Part shown: positions 1 through 11,260 of the stretch, piece by piece | Layout of the letters: each line of letters opens with the position of its first letter | Numbering within the stretch: position 1 is the first letter of the stretch | Source: Pegoplata infirma | Taxonomy: Eukaryota > Arthropoda > Insecta > Diptera > Anthomyiidae | Reading direction: 5' to 3' | NCBI GenBank assembly: GCA_963921195.1 | Contig: OY992540.1 | Coordinates: 78,481,337 to 78,545,336, forward strand | DNA: 64,000 bases | Position numbers and translations under genes: made by a program | Notes under the pieces: model-generated | What the model was told of the DNA's origin: nothing | Seen by the model: only the letters and a program-made list of their open reading frames with translations | Database searches by the model: none

Positions 1-14
1 ATTTTTTTTAATAA

Positions 15-1265
15 CACAGACCAACAAATTTTTTACCCATAGACCAGAGTATACTTTTCAAAGGAATTGAGTGTTGCTGAATCCAAATCTGATCTCAGAA
101 TTTGCCTATCACATCAGATGTTCGAAATACCTTAGCTTGAAGTTAAAAAAAACGGGTTTCTCCATATTCGAGACATAACTGCGCGAATCCAACTTTATTT
201 ATAAAATATGTAAAAAATTATTATTCTTCTGAAAATACTACAAATTACCTATAAAATTTGAGTGTTGTTGAATCCAAAACTGATCTCAGAATTTGCTTAT
301 CACATCAGGTTTTCGAGATACCTTAGCTTAAAGTTGAAAAAAAAAGGTTTTCGCCACATTCGCGACGTTATAACTGCGCAAAAATACCTTTATTTACAAA
401 ATATGTAAAAAAAAATATATTTCTTCTGAAAATACTACAAAGTACCTATAAAATTAATGTTTAACCTTTGCAATATCTTGTTCCATCTTTGAGATATATA
501 AATCTGAAGTTTGAAAAATCCAGAGTTTCGCTGTTTTCATTCTATTTGAAAGCAAATTCGATCGATTTTTCGCTAAATTTTGCTTATATTTAACAACAAA
601 CTTAAAAAAGCCTTGAAGTCATAATTTGTTTCAATAAAATAGGATTGGAAATGTTTAGATATCCCTTCTATTTGCTGAGATATCGTCTCAAACAGATTCA
701 CGTTTTAGTACATAGAACGTGGTAGTATATATTGATCAAACGTATCATGCAAATAAATTTCAACGGGCGATATCTAATCAAATAAAAAGGATATCTAAAA
801 AATTCAAAAAGCTTTTTTTTTTGTAATTGTAAATATAAGCTTTTTTTTGTAATTGTAAATATAAGTTTACCGTAAAAAAGTGGTAAAATGTAGCGAAAAT
901 TCTATCGAATTTGCATTTATAGCGAAATTACCATAAATATAACGAATACCCGAAAATTTAAAACTTCATGTTAAGGTATCTCAGAGAAGAAACAAGATAT
1001 TACAGAAGTTTAACATTTATTTTAAAGTTAAAAATTGGACTTTCGGACGACATATCAGGTTTTATAAATAAAGGATAATTTGCGCAGTTATAACGTCTCA
1101 AATATGGCGAAAAACTGTATTTTTTAACTTTAAGGTAAGATATCTCGAAAACTTGATATGTTTGAGAAATTCTGAGTACAGATTTGGATTCAGCGCAACT
1201 CAAATTCTTAGGAAAGTATACTCTAGTTTCGAAGTTCCGAATTTTTAAAATTTTGTCGGCCTGTG
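15..1265. mobile_element. Foldback (inverted-repeat) element
   Basis: The left end (CACAGACCAACAAATTTT) is mirrored at the right end (AAATTTTGTCGGCCTGTG), with TA just outside or one base away on both sides. The arms match inward over several hundred bases: the segment around 68-130 pairs with 1140-1215. The left arm carries a direct duplication of about 191 bp (units starting near 69 and 260), which offsets the symmetry. No coding capacity is visible. This is probably a non-autonomous DNA transposon; the superfamily is not assigned. Confidence 0.6.
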
Positions 1266-1361
1266 TAATCGTTTAAAAAAATGATCAGAAATCCAAAACT
1301 GCCAAAGTTGGTCAGGTTATGTTAAATCATTACACCTTTCGACAAAAATTAAAAAAAGTCG

Positions 1362-2163
1362 TTAAACACGAACTGTATAATATCCGTTTTAAACTAGAGA
1401 CTAAATGTAGTAAAACCGCATTTTCAGTTTTTATTTTCTTTAAAGGGGCTTCAAAGTTTTAGAGGATTAAATCTTATAAAATAATTTTTAACATTTGAAC
1501 TTGTCCTAGGATGCCACTAGTAATAGCAAATGAAAGAGGAGGATTCCCATAATTTTCCTATTTTATGATTTTTACATATCGGTTGTATAGTGTCATAACT
1601 CAAAATGTTTGATTTTACAGAAAACCTGTTTAAAGTTTACAATTGAAATTTGGTTTACGTTGAAAAAGGCCCGTGAGTAGAAAATGTTATAATGGCGTGT
1701 TCTCTTCTCAAACGGTGAGTTTTAAAGATATTAATACGAATTTTTGATACAATATAAAGCAGGATATAACAAATAATTCTGTATTGTTTACCCTTAAACG
1801 ACATATTTTGAGTTATGACACTATACAAGTAAATGAGCGATATGAATGTATCCTTCAATATCATTCAAAATTTTCAACAAAATATTTTGATAAAGTTTTC
1901 AAACCACTATATTCACACCCCTTAATCCTGATATGCCAAAATATAGAAAGAGAAACATGAGGGGAGATCCTCCTCTTTTATTTGCCATCATCAGTTTCAT
2001 CATAGGACAAGTACAATTATTTAAAAATATTTTACAAAATGTATCTTTTAAAACTTTTAAGTCCTTTTGAAAGGAAACAGGATCACGAAATGAAAAAATG
2101 TAAATGCAGTTTTAATCCATTTGATCCCTTCTTTCAGACGTATATCATCCGGTACTTGTTTAA
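1362..2163. mobile_element. Imperfect palindrome, putative foldback element
   Basis: Matching blocks run in opposite directions: GAGGAGGATTCCC near 1540 against GGGAGATCCTCCTC near 1967; AGTGTCATAACTCAAAAT near 1588 against its complement near 1808; and TTAAACACGAAC near 1362 against the complement of the end near 2160. The arms have diverged by insertions and deletions. Ends are approximate and no target duplication was identified. Confidence 0.5.
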
Positions 2164-2299
2164 TATTGGATGTCGGACGGTGTTATATTAACATTCTGAT
2201 ATAAAATTTTATTTGAGATTAAACTCTATTAAAACTCTTTTTACTAACAACCCAGTAAAAACTTGGTAATAAGTCCCCATTACCGCCTGCATTCTATGT

Positions 2300-2430
2300 A
2301 ATGAGGGCTCGTTACCTGCTCGATTACTTCTTGTTAACAAATAATAAGTTACCGATAGCCTAATACAAAACCGGTTACATCTTGTTAATAAATAATGAGT
2401 TACCGATAACCTGATACAGAACAGGTTACT
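2300..2430. repeat. Short tandem repeat, about 51 bp unit
   Basis: CTTGTTAAnAAATAAT followed by GTTACCGATA recurs at 2330 and 2381, with related GTTAC-rich text before it. The array lies just inside the left end of element J. Confidence 0.5.
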
Positions 2431-3239
2431 GGTAAATACGATTTAAAATATCTGATAAGTTGTCTAAATATTTTTTTTTTAATGAAATTAAAAAAATGCT
2501 AAAGAAAATTTAGAAAGAACTTGCACATTCAGCTTAAAAAAGATTAACATTTATCTACTTTTTCTAATAAAACTCTGTTAACAGAAATTCAAATTCAGGA
2601 ATTCTGATTAAAATTCGGACAAGGCAAAAAAAAGTTTAGAAAACCAAATTGATATTCAGAAAACTGGATCTAGCTGACACTTGATCGTGATTTATGAGCC
2701 TTAATTAGTCTTTACATAACTTCTATTGAAGTTTTCTGGATTTTAATTGGCTTTTTCTAAATTGCTATTGTTTTTTCGAGAAATTTTGTGGTGTTCTCCA
2801 AATTTTAATTTAACTTTTTTTGCCTTGTTGTTTAAATTATGTTAAAGCCGGTAAAAAGGTAAAAAAACATCACATACAGTATTTCCCTTAAACCCTAACT
2901 AACTCTTATATAGACTTAAGATGGTGTTTAATACGGTTTCCATTGGCTGAGCAGCAGAAGCTTCTGAATATTTGTTATTGGTAATGTCCTAAGTAGCCAA
3001 ATGTCCCTTTCTACGAGGTTCCAAGATATATTTTCGGTCCTGTAATATTTGAATTTTACAATCAAACATTTGGAGGGAAGGATATCAACGTAAACATTGG
3101 TTCCGTTGACACATTGGATCATTTCCATTTCCGCATTTGCCCGCTTGGTTGCTCTTGAAATAAACGCGTTCAACATGAACTTGTTCAATTTCATATTGGC
3201 GGAAGTTGCCCCAAGTTAAAAATTTATTAAAAGAATCAA

Positions 3240-3505
3240 AAGCTGTTATTTGGTAGCATTTTTGTAAGGAGTGGGAAACAAGTTATTTTTGAGCAACTGG
3301 TAGCTACTTATTTTTGGGACTAATGTATGCTGTTATTTGGTAGCATTTTTGTAAGTAGTGGGTAACGAGTTATTTTTAGGCTACTAGTAGCTTATTATTT
3401 GTGGTACTAATGTATGTAGTTTTTCAGTAGCATTCTCGTAAGTGAGTGGGTATGCGGTCATTACTCCAATGACATCGCCATGTTAAAATAATGAGTGTTT
3501 CACCA
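3240..3505. repeat. Tandem repeat, three units of about 88 bp
   Basis: GCTGTTATTTGGTAGCATT begins at 3242 and 3329, and a more diverged unit (GTTTTTCAGTAGCATTCTCG) begins near 3417. Each unit ends in GTAAG followed by a GGGTA/GGGAA block. It lies inside the right half of element J. Confidence 0.65.
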
Positions 3506-3812
3506 ACATAGTAACTAGCTACCACCATCTATTTAAAGGCGAAAACCTCATTACTTGGTAATAGAAGTTTTTACTGGGAAACAATGCTGGTTTACCCACT
3601 AAAGAACAGCAAAAAAGACTGCATTTTTTCGTAATCCCACATTTAAAATTGCAATATTGAAATTCAATAAAATGGCAATAAAACTTAACAAATGTACAAT
3701 AATTGCAAAGAAACAAACACGCATGAGACAGTAAAGTCTTTAATGGGAAAACCGTCTGAAAATATATACACAAAAGAGATAATTTCTGTTATCAGGAACT
3801 AAAAAAATATCT

Positions 3813-4265
3813 CCCACAAAATTATTTGCTAAAAATTTTTTAATTAAATCTATTGATCAACAAAATTTAAATGGGTCAATCAATGTTTTTATTAAAATTT
3901 TAATTATTTTCTTTAACTGTCGATTTCCAAATTTTCAACATACCAGATTTTTTTTCGCTTTAATTTATTTGAATACATTAACTCAAAAATATATTGGAAA
4001 GACAATACGATGAATTTTTTTATAATTTTTTCATAAGCTTACAATTAATTCGTTAAATCTATCATTATTTTGATTGACTATAAATAAAAAATTTATCAAA
4101 ATTGTGATCAAAATCGAAAAAGTGTTTTATCGAAAAAATATTCAATTAATCACCTACAATTTGGTGATTGGTATTACAATTTTATTTATTGGAGGAATTT
4201 CAATAAAAAAAATTGATTGAATCTGCGTTTTTGTTGATTGAAATTCGTTTCAAATTCTTTTTGTG
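3813..4265 (+). mobile_element. Family H element, copy 1
   Basis: This copy matches the better-preserved one at 22114-22599 over its whole length, including the ATTGATCAACAAAATTTAAA block and the 3' part ending TTGATTGAAATTCG then TTTTTGTG next to TA. It has no coding capacity. The many TTGATTGAAA/AATCAATCA motifs are internal short repeats. Confidence 0.65.
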
Positions 4266-5074
4266 TAGTGGGCGTAGAATCTGAATTTCGAAATAAAAGT
4301 TGCCGGTCTTAAAATTCGGCGTAGGGCCTTATCTATTTTCAAAAGTTTGCAGTTTTTTATTGAAAAGAAAATGTCTGCATGCAGAAGCGTCCGTTATAGT
4401 AGATTTACCTGTAATTGATATTTGAGCAAAATAAAAACATGTTTATAGCAATATTACGAGTATTGTGGCCACAAATAAGTTGTTTCATTTTTGTGTTAAA
4501 CAAATGCACAACTGCATGCAGATGGGTTCTTTTAACTTTAATAACTTTGATTTCTTCAGATGAAGATTAAACAGATAAAAAGCAGACAATTCTTTAAAGA
4601 TTTAACATTGTAACAGACATTTTTTCAGTTGGGTGTGTTTTTGTTGATGCAGAAGTTGTATTATTTTTATTGACCACAGATTTGTAGAAATTTTCTGTGA
4701 TTTTACATGCTAAGAAAAAATAGGTGGGGTTTTTGTTTTTTTTTTTTTTTTTAATTCAGTGGGTAAATCCCATACAGGGTGTTTGGCTCATTAAAGTTTA
4801 TTTGTTATTTAAAAAAATATACAAAATAACTTTAAAGTTACCGCTCAACATATGTTTGCAGGGTTCAGTGTTAGTTTTATATTATTTTTTTTTTATCTTG
4901 ATATGCCCTTTCCAACTTTAAGCATTTGCACACACACATTTCGGTTGGCTAAAGATAGACTTAAATATTTATTAAAAAATTAAAAAAAAAACTAAAAAAA
5001 ATTGTTTTTGTAACTTTTGAAGGGGCCAATAGGAGATTAACTTTAAATTGGATTTGTATAGAGTTTTGTGTTAT
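4266..5074. other. No gene recognised
   Basis: This is AT-rich sequence with homopolymer T around 4733-4753 and TGCATGCA-type short repeats at 4376 and 4513. I see no domain, RNA gene or clear transposon end. Confidence 0.6.
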
Positions 5075-5342
5075 TTTATCGATAACTATACAATTTTGTA
5101 TAAGTTATCGATATCGATAACTAAACAGTTATCGATAAAAAATTTTAAAGTTGTCGATGTATCGATAACTTCACAAATATATTTCAAAACATTGACAACA
5201 TTACAAATTTCTGTTATCGATATATCGATAAGTTAAAAATGTTAAAAATTTTAAGTTATCGATAAAAATTTTTAGTTATCGATATATCGATAACTATACA
5301 ATTTTCTATAAAAAATTTTTATGATATCGCTATAGTGCTAAC

Positions 5343-6235
5343 TAGGGTGTTCAATTAATCGGGTTTTTTAATTGTTCGATTAAACAATTAATCGATATTT
5401 GCCATTTTTAAATTATTCGATTAAACGAAAAAAATTTTAAAATTGTTCGATTAATCGAATAATTACAAATTCAGAAATTTTCTAAATTACAAGATTTTTT
5501 TCGACAATTTTAGAAAAAATTGTTACTTGAGTAAATAAATAACATTAATTACAAGTATTTAAACATTTTATTAACAACAAAAAACAAAATAAAAATCATT
5601 TTAAAATGTATCAAAATTTAAGTTTTCTGCTAATTTGTTTGAGAAAATTAAAAAAAAAATCATTTTGGAGATTTGTGTAGAATTCAAAAACAATTTTTTT
5701 GACAAATTTATTGGATTACCGATATCACAAAAAATTTATATTTATTATCTGACTACATTTGGGAAATCTTAAATTTGTAATTTTATTTTTTTTTACAAAT
5801 AAGTGCGTTTTTGCCGAAAACTCGAAACTTTGACCGATTTTAACTGTATGACCGTTGACCTCTTTGGCCCAAAATTTTAGCGGGTACTTATTTAATTCGT
5901 TTAACAAATCCAAGCTTCAGGGGCAGCGAAAATCAGAAAACAAATTTAAAATAACGACCACTCAAGTAATTATTTGTGTTATTTTTGTTATTTTTGTTAT
6001 TTGTGTTATTTTTTAATTCCAACGGTAACATACATTTGGTTTGTTTATTGGGCTTAAAATTTTTAAAAAATTATACATATTTTCAGAAAAAACATATATT
6101 GATATTATTCGATTAATCGGCATAAATTCGTCGATTAATCCTTTAATCGAAATTAGCAATTTTAAATTAATCGAACAATTATTCGTCTAAAATTGTTCGA
6201 TTAATCGAACAAGAATTAATCGACTGAACACCCTA
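5343..6235. mobile_element. hAT element (non-autonomous) in the satellite
   Basis: The element starts TAGGGTGTTCAATTAATCG and ends CGACTGAACACCCTA, giving an 11 bp terminal inverted repeat (TAGGGTGTTCA). It is flanked by a perfect 8 bp duplication GTGCTAAC (5335-5342 and 6236-6243), the length diagnostic of hAT transposons. Subterminal regions carry repeated TTCGATTAATCGAA motifs, as expected for transposase binding sites. At 893 bp it has no transposase frame. A diverged relative in the opposite orientation starts at 57109. Confidence 0.9.
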
Positions 6236-7214
6236 GTGCTAACTATAGAATTTTAAATAGAAAATTTGTGTTGTTATCGATTTATCGATAACAACACAAA
6301 TTTCTATACAACATTTTTATGTTATCGATACATCGATAAGTAGAAAATGTTATCGATTTTTTGACAACTTCAAAATTTTCTACTGAAAGTCTGAATTTGA
6401 AATTTCTGAATTGAAAATTCTATAGAAAAATTTTATAACATCAATAAATCTATAAACATACCACTTTCTATAGAATATTTTTTTGTTATCGATGTATCGA
6501 TAACTACACAATATTCGATAGAAAATTCTATTATTATCGATATATCGATAACTTTAAAATTTGTTATCGAAATTTTTATCGAAAATTCTGTAGAAAATTA
6601 TATTATCTATTTAACCATAACCTTACAAATTTTTTATAGAAAAATGTAATGTTATCAACATATCGATAGCACTAAAATTAGTTAACGATATGTGTCGATA
6701 ACTTTACTATTCTATAGATAACAAATCGCTAACTTCAAAGTAATCTATAGAAAAAGTTAATGTTATCGATATAACGATAACTATACAAATATCTGTCAAT
6801 AAGCCGACAACATTACAATTTTCTGTTATCGATTAATCGATAAGTTTAACATTTTCTTTTAAAAATTTTAAGTTATTGATTTATCGATAACTATACAATT
6901 TTCTGTAGAAAAGTTTTATGATATCGATATATTGGTAACTATAGAATTTTCAATAGAAATTTTTTATGTTATCAGTTTATCGATAACTCAACATTTTAAT
7001 AAATCGATAACTGCACAATTTTCTGAAAAACATTTTTATGTTATCGATATATCGATAACTTTTTTTTCTACAGAAAATTTGAGTTATATCGATGAATCGA
7101 TAACTGTACATTTTTCAATAGAAACATTTTATAATATCAATAAATCGATAAGTATACAACTTTCTTTAACATATTTTATTGTTATCGATGTATCGATAAC
7201 CTCTTTGCCCAAAC

Positions 7215-7845
7215 GCGCTTTCTTATAATCTATAGTAACCGCCTTGTTTGGTATTTTTGCCTCGATAAGTACTATTTGAGGTGAAAATTTCATGAATTTC
7301 GGTTCAGCCATTTAAGCGTGATTGCGGAAAAGGCAGAAATAACTTTCAATGTTATACAAAGGAGAGTGGCATTTTACGCCCCTTTTTTCTATCGCCCTCT
7401 ATATTCCGCCTCGGATAGTACTATTTGTGGTAAAAATTTCATTAAAATCGGTTCAGCCGTTTATGCGTTATTACCGAAACGCCAGAATAACGTTCCATAA
7501 AATAATAAAAAGGGGCGTAGAATTTTATGCCCCTTTGTCCGATCGCTGTTTTTGATAGCCTATAGTTCCCGCCTCGGTTATTACTATCTGTTGTAAAAAT
7601 ATCATGAAAATCGGTTCAGCCGTTCTCCCCTGATTGCGGAACAGACAGACGGACATACAGACAGACAAACCAACACTCAGATTTATAATATTAATAGGGA
7701 TAGTTCCCGCCTCGGTTATTACTATGTGTGGTAAAAATTTCATGAAAATCGGTTCAGCCGTTCTCCCCTGATTGCGGAACAGACAGACGGACAGACAGAC
7801 AAACCAACACTCAGATTTATAATATTAATAGGGATAGGGATTTAA
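7215..7845 (+). repeat. Family C tandem array (CGGTTCAGCCGTT units)
   Basis: Four related units carry CCGCCTCGG, a TACTATnTGTGGTAAAAAT block, TTTCATGAAAATCGGTTCAG and CCGTT. The last two are near-identical and start at 7563 and 7701 (138 bp period), each ending in GACAGACGGACA-type microsatellite and ATTTATAATATTAATAGGGA. The first two (about 7229-7555) are degenerate. The GACA/GACG tract suggests a relation to short non-autonomous elements. The array interrupts the satellite. Confidence 0.7.
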
Positions 7846-8274
7846 ATGTTATAGATATATCGATAACTTAAATATTTTCTATAGAAAATTTGTATGTTAT
7901 CGATATATCAATAATAAACATTTTGTATAAGAAAGTTTTTATATCATGGAAATATATATTTTCAGCAACTTTCTATAGAATATTTTAATGTTGTCGATAT
8001 ACCGATAACTTAGCAATTTTAAATAGAAAATTTTAATGTTATCGATATACCGATAACTTAGAAATTTTCCATAGAAAATTTTAATGTTATCGATATATCG
8101 ATAACTTAACAATTTTCTATAGAAGATTTTAATCTCATCGATAACTTAACAATTTTCTATAGAAATTTTTAAAAATTTCTATAGAAAATTTTACTGTTAT
8201 CGATATTTCGATATATCGATAAGTTGACAATTTTCTATAAAAAATTTTAGTGTTATCGATTTTTCGATAAATTA

Positions 8275-8710
8275 ACAATTTTCTATAGAAAATGTTAATG
8301 TTATCGATATATCGATAACTTAACAATTTTATTTAGAAAATTAGAATGTTGTCTATATATTGATAAATTAACAACTTTCTTAATAAAGTTTTAGTGTTAT
8401 CGATATGTCGATGTTATCGATATACCGATAACTTAGCAATTTTCTATTGAAAATTTTAATGTTATCGATATTTTCTATAGAACATTTTAATGTTATTGAT
8501 ATTTCGATAACTTAACAATTTTCTATAGAAAAACTTAATGTTATCGATATATCGGTAACTTAACAATTTTATTTAGAAAATTAGAATGTTGTCTATATAT
8601 TGATAAATTAACAACTTTCTTAATAAAGTTTTAGTGTTATCGATATGTCGATGTTATCGATATACCGATAACTTAGCAATTTTCTATAGAAAATTTTAAT
8701 GTTATCGATA
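8275..8710. repeat. 240 bp higher-order duplication in the satellite
   Basis: Sequence from about 8275 to 8470 is repeated 240 bases later (8515-8710) with only a few differences; the 60 bases at 8341 and 8581 are identical. 240 equals five 48 bp units, so the array has been locally expanded by unequal exchange or slippage. Confidence 0.85.
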
Positions 8711-9659
8711 TATCGATAATTTAACAATTGTCTATTGAAAATTTTTATCTTATCGATATTTCGATAACTTAACAATTGTCTATAGAAAATTTTAATGTTA
8801 TCGATAACTTTTATTAATAAATATTTAATTTTCTGTAAAAACTTTTAATTTTATCGATAACAAAACCATGTTTTAAAGAAAATTTTGTTGTTATCGACGT
8901 ATTGATAACTTTACAATTTTACAAAAAATGTTGATGTTATCGATAAATCGATAACTTTACAATTTTCTAGAGAAAGTTTAATGGTATCGATATATCAATA
9001 ACTTTAGAGTTTTCTATAGAAAAGGTTAATGTTATCAAAATTTCGATAACTTTGCATTTATCTACAAAAAATGTAAATGTTATCGATATATCGATAACTT
9101 AACAATTTTATGTAGAAAAACGCAAAGTTATCGATACATCAGTAATTTTTAAATTTTCTATAGACCAATTAAAAGCAGTGTTGGCTACCGTTACCCTTTC
9201 AATACCGTTACCGATTAAAAACCCTTTAATATTGACTACCGTTACCGTTACCAATACCGAAATAAAAAATTTTAAATACCGTTACCGATTAAAAACCATT
9301 ACCTTTATTCGGATTTTTACCGGTATTATATCGGTTTTGTTTCGGTTGTCTTAATATTACTTTTTTTTTAGTTTTTTTGCAGATAAAAATCAAATTAAAA
9401 TATTTTTAATGTTGGTAAAATAAATAAATTTTTATTCATTGTAAACCGGATTGTCATTTGGGCAAAAACAATGAAAAAGTCTGTCCAACCAATGATCACA
9501 TTCGCAATTTTCTAAATTATGTGGAAATCGGTCCAACCAATGATCACATTCGCTATTTCCCTAAAAATTTCTGAAGAGAAAAGTGAGTGCCACGGCAAAC
9601 CTAATTCGCTCAAGTTTTGCTGGCGTTGTCATCCACACAGGTAAGCGTGGAGAGTCGTA

Positions 9660-10291
9660 CAGTCTGAAGAAAAACTCTGTCGGAAAATCTGTAAAACAAC
9701 TTTCAGTTTGAATTAGAAAGCTTTTACCAGATTTTTCTGCTATAATGAATACTTCTAACTTAATTCTCTGTCATTAAGTTTTAAAAAATAACAGACATTT
9801 TTCTGTGTTTTACTGACTCTGTTTGCTTATTTTAAAAAATATTTTTGTTAAAATTTTAGCAGATTATATTGTAATTTTACCAAAAAATTTGTTGGCATTT
9901 TTTTAATTTTTGTTTAATTTAAACGATTAAAAATAAAAATTAATCAAATGTGAAAGAATCAGCTGATTATTTTAATAATTTTACAGTAATTGTCTTGTTT
10001 GTAAGAACATTTTCTAGAAAAAAAATGAAAAAAATTTGAAAAGTTTATTGAAATGAAAACTTCGCTTTTTTTATAACAGTTTTTAACAAAAATAAGTATT
10101 TTTTACTTTAATAAAATATAATTTCGATGTTCAGGCTGTTTATTTGAAATCAGAAGATTTTTCAACTTAAAGCCGCAGATTTATCTGTGGTCTTGACGAA
10201 TTTTTCTGCAGACTCTGCCAAAACCATCAGATTTCTTAAATGGCTCAAAGTTCAGATATTACTGCTGATTGGGCAGAGAAAAATTATAAAC
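9660..10291 (+). mobile_element. Element D-like copy, nested in a hAT
   Basis: AAAAACTCTGTCGGAAAATC then TGTAAAACAACTTTCAGTTTG matches the start of element D at 33387, and GCTGATTGGGCAGAGAA matches its end. Internally it has CAGATTTTTCTGCTAT and CTGCAGACTC instead of D's long hairpin. It is diverged and lacks the perfect terminal repeats. Confidence 0.55.
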
Positions 10292-10488
10292 ACGTAAAAA
10301 ATCATTGATTTATTTGTTGAATTACAATATTCCGTGAATACTTTAATTTAATTCTGTGTTAATTAATTAAAGTATTAAGTACTTCTATATAATTATATGT
10401 TGAAATGCACAACATTTTTCAGTTTTTACGTGTTTTTAAAAAATTTGTGACTTTTTAACATGTTGGGTAAATTTTATTCATATACTTA

Positions 10489-10707
10489 GGCATGTCACAG
10501 ACTCAATTCCGTTCGGATTTGAAAAAAGTGGTTTACTCATAAAACGCAAAACGAATATTATTTTTTTCGGAATAAAATCACTTTCAAAAATCAAAGTGGA
10601 ATTGAAATGCATAAAAGTGGTTTCATTCCGAAAAAAAATATTCGCTTTGCGTTTTACGAGTAAACCACTTTTGTCAAATCCGAACGGAATTGAGTCTGTG
10701 ACATGCC
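10489..10707. repeat. 219 bp near-perfect palindrome
   Basis: GGCATGTCACAGACTCAATT at the left is repeated as its complement at the right end (GAGTCTGTGACATGCC), and the arms match inward for about 90 bp each, including GGTTTACTC and CGAATATT. The central loop is short. It could be a foldback MITE inserted in the hAT; no target duplication was determined. Confidence 0.75.
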
Positions 10708-10913
10708 CCATAATACCGGTACGTACCGGTATCGTTGTTTCGGTAACGGTTAACCGTTACCTAAATAATCAAAAATACCGTTACCTTTACCGTTACCGAT
10801 ATAAAAAATATGTAATACCAATACCGTTACCGATACCGTTATTCGTTTCGGTTGCCAACCCTGATTAAAAGTTATCGATTTATTGATAACTATAAAATTG
10901 TCTATAGAAAATT

Positions 10914-11260
10914 GTTTAAAACCGATTATAAAAACTGTGCATTTAAATTCTCTCAAATGCTTAATACCCTTATAAATTTTTGTATTTAAAATTTTCTGCA
11001 TTATTGTTTAACCAAAAAAAAAATTTAACGAATAATAGCTTCAAAAAAAATTTGTAAAAACATGCTACTTATTTTTTGCACATAATACACAAAATGTTGT
11101 CTTGTACGTGACTTGCCACAAGTTGCATAAGCTTATGCATGGCGATTTTTTCCCTGTAATATTTTTCTTTTTTATATATATTTTTTTTTTTTTGAAAGGC
11201 ATTCTGTAACGAAAACATTTTTACATGAGGCATCCATAGCCAGTAGCAGAATAGTCGTAG
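10914..11260. other. No gene recognised
   Basis: AT-rich spacer between the end of the satellite and the next hAT. The last 8 bases (AGTCGTAG, 11253-11260) are the left target duplication of that hAT. Confidence 0.6.

Larger units (their letters stand above)
2251..3578. mobile_element. Element J: CCCAGTAAAAAC terminal-inverted-repeat element
   Basis: The left end is CCCAGTAAAAACTTGGTAAT and the right end carries its complement (TTACTTGGTAATAGAAG, then TTTTTACTGGG). AA flanks both sides, which would fit a 2 bp target duplication. The interior contains two short tandem arrays (2300-2430 and 3240-3505) and no convincing gene. The terminus resembles that of element I (CCCGAGTAAAAAT) at 36595 and 62776, so the two may be distant relatives. 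Confidence 0.55.
9176..10863. mobile_element. hAT element with TACCGTTACC subterminal repeats
   Basis: It is flanked by a perfect 8 bp duplication ATTAAAAG (9168-9175 and 10864-10871). Termini CAGTGTTGGCTACCG and the complement of CGGTTGCCAACCCTG match at 13 of 15 bases and begin CAG, typical of hAT. Both ends are packed with TACCGTTACCGAT repeats (9187-9300 and 10740-10850). Removing it rejoins two satellite segments. The 1.69 kb interior has no transposase; instead it holds a D-like segment (9660-10291) and a palindrome (10489-10707). Confidence 0.9.
5075..10913. repeat. 48 bp satellite of alternating palindromes (TATCGATA-rich)
   Basis: The typical unit is TTATCGATATATCGATAA, a short spacer (CTTAACAA), TTTTCTATAGAAAA and a second spacer (TTTTAATG), about 48 bp. 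Both cores are palindromes. Satellite sequence occupies roughly 5075-5342, 6244-7214, 7846-9175 and 10864-10913, on the order of 50 units. The gaps are two hAT insertions (5343-6235 and 9176-10863) and a different tandem repeat (7215-7845). Units are degenerate at the left and more uniform around 8000-8800. TATCGATA is the Drosophila DREF binding motif and contains the BEAF-32 core CGATA; function here is inference. Confidence 0.9.

Noticed and set aside
10478..10868. Overlapping frames on both strands
   Set aside because: They arise from the 219 bp palindrome and TACCGTTACC repeats of a hAT element.
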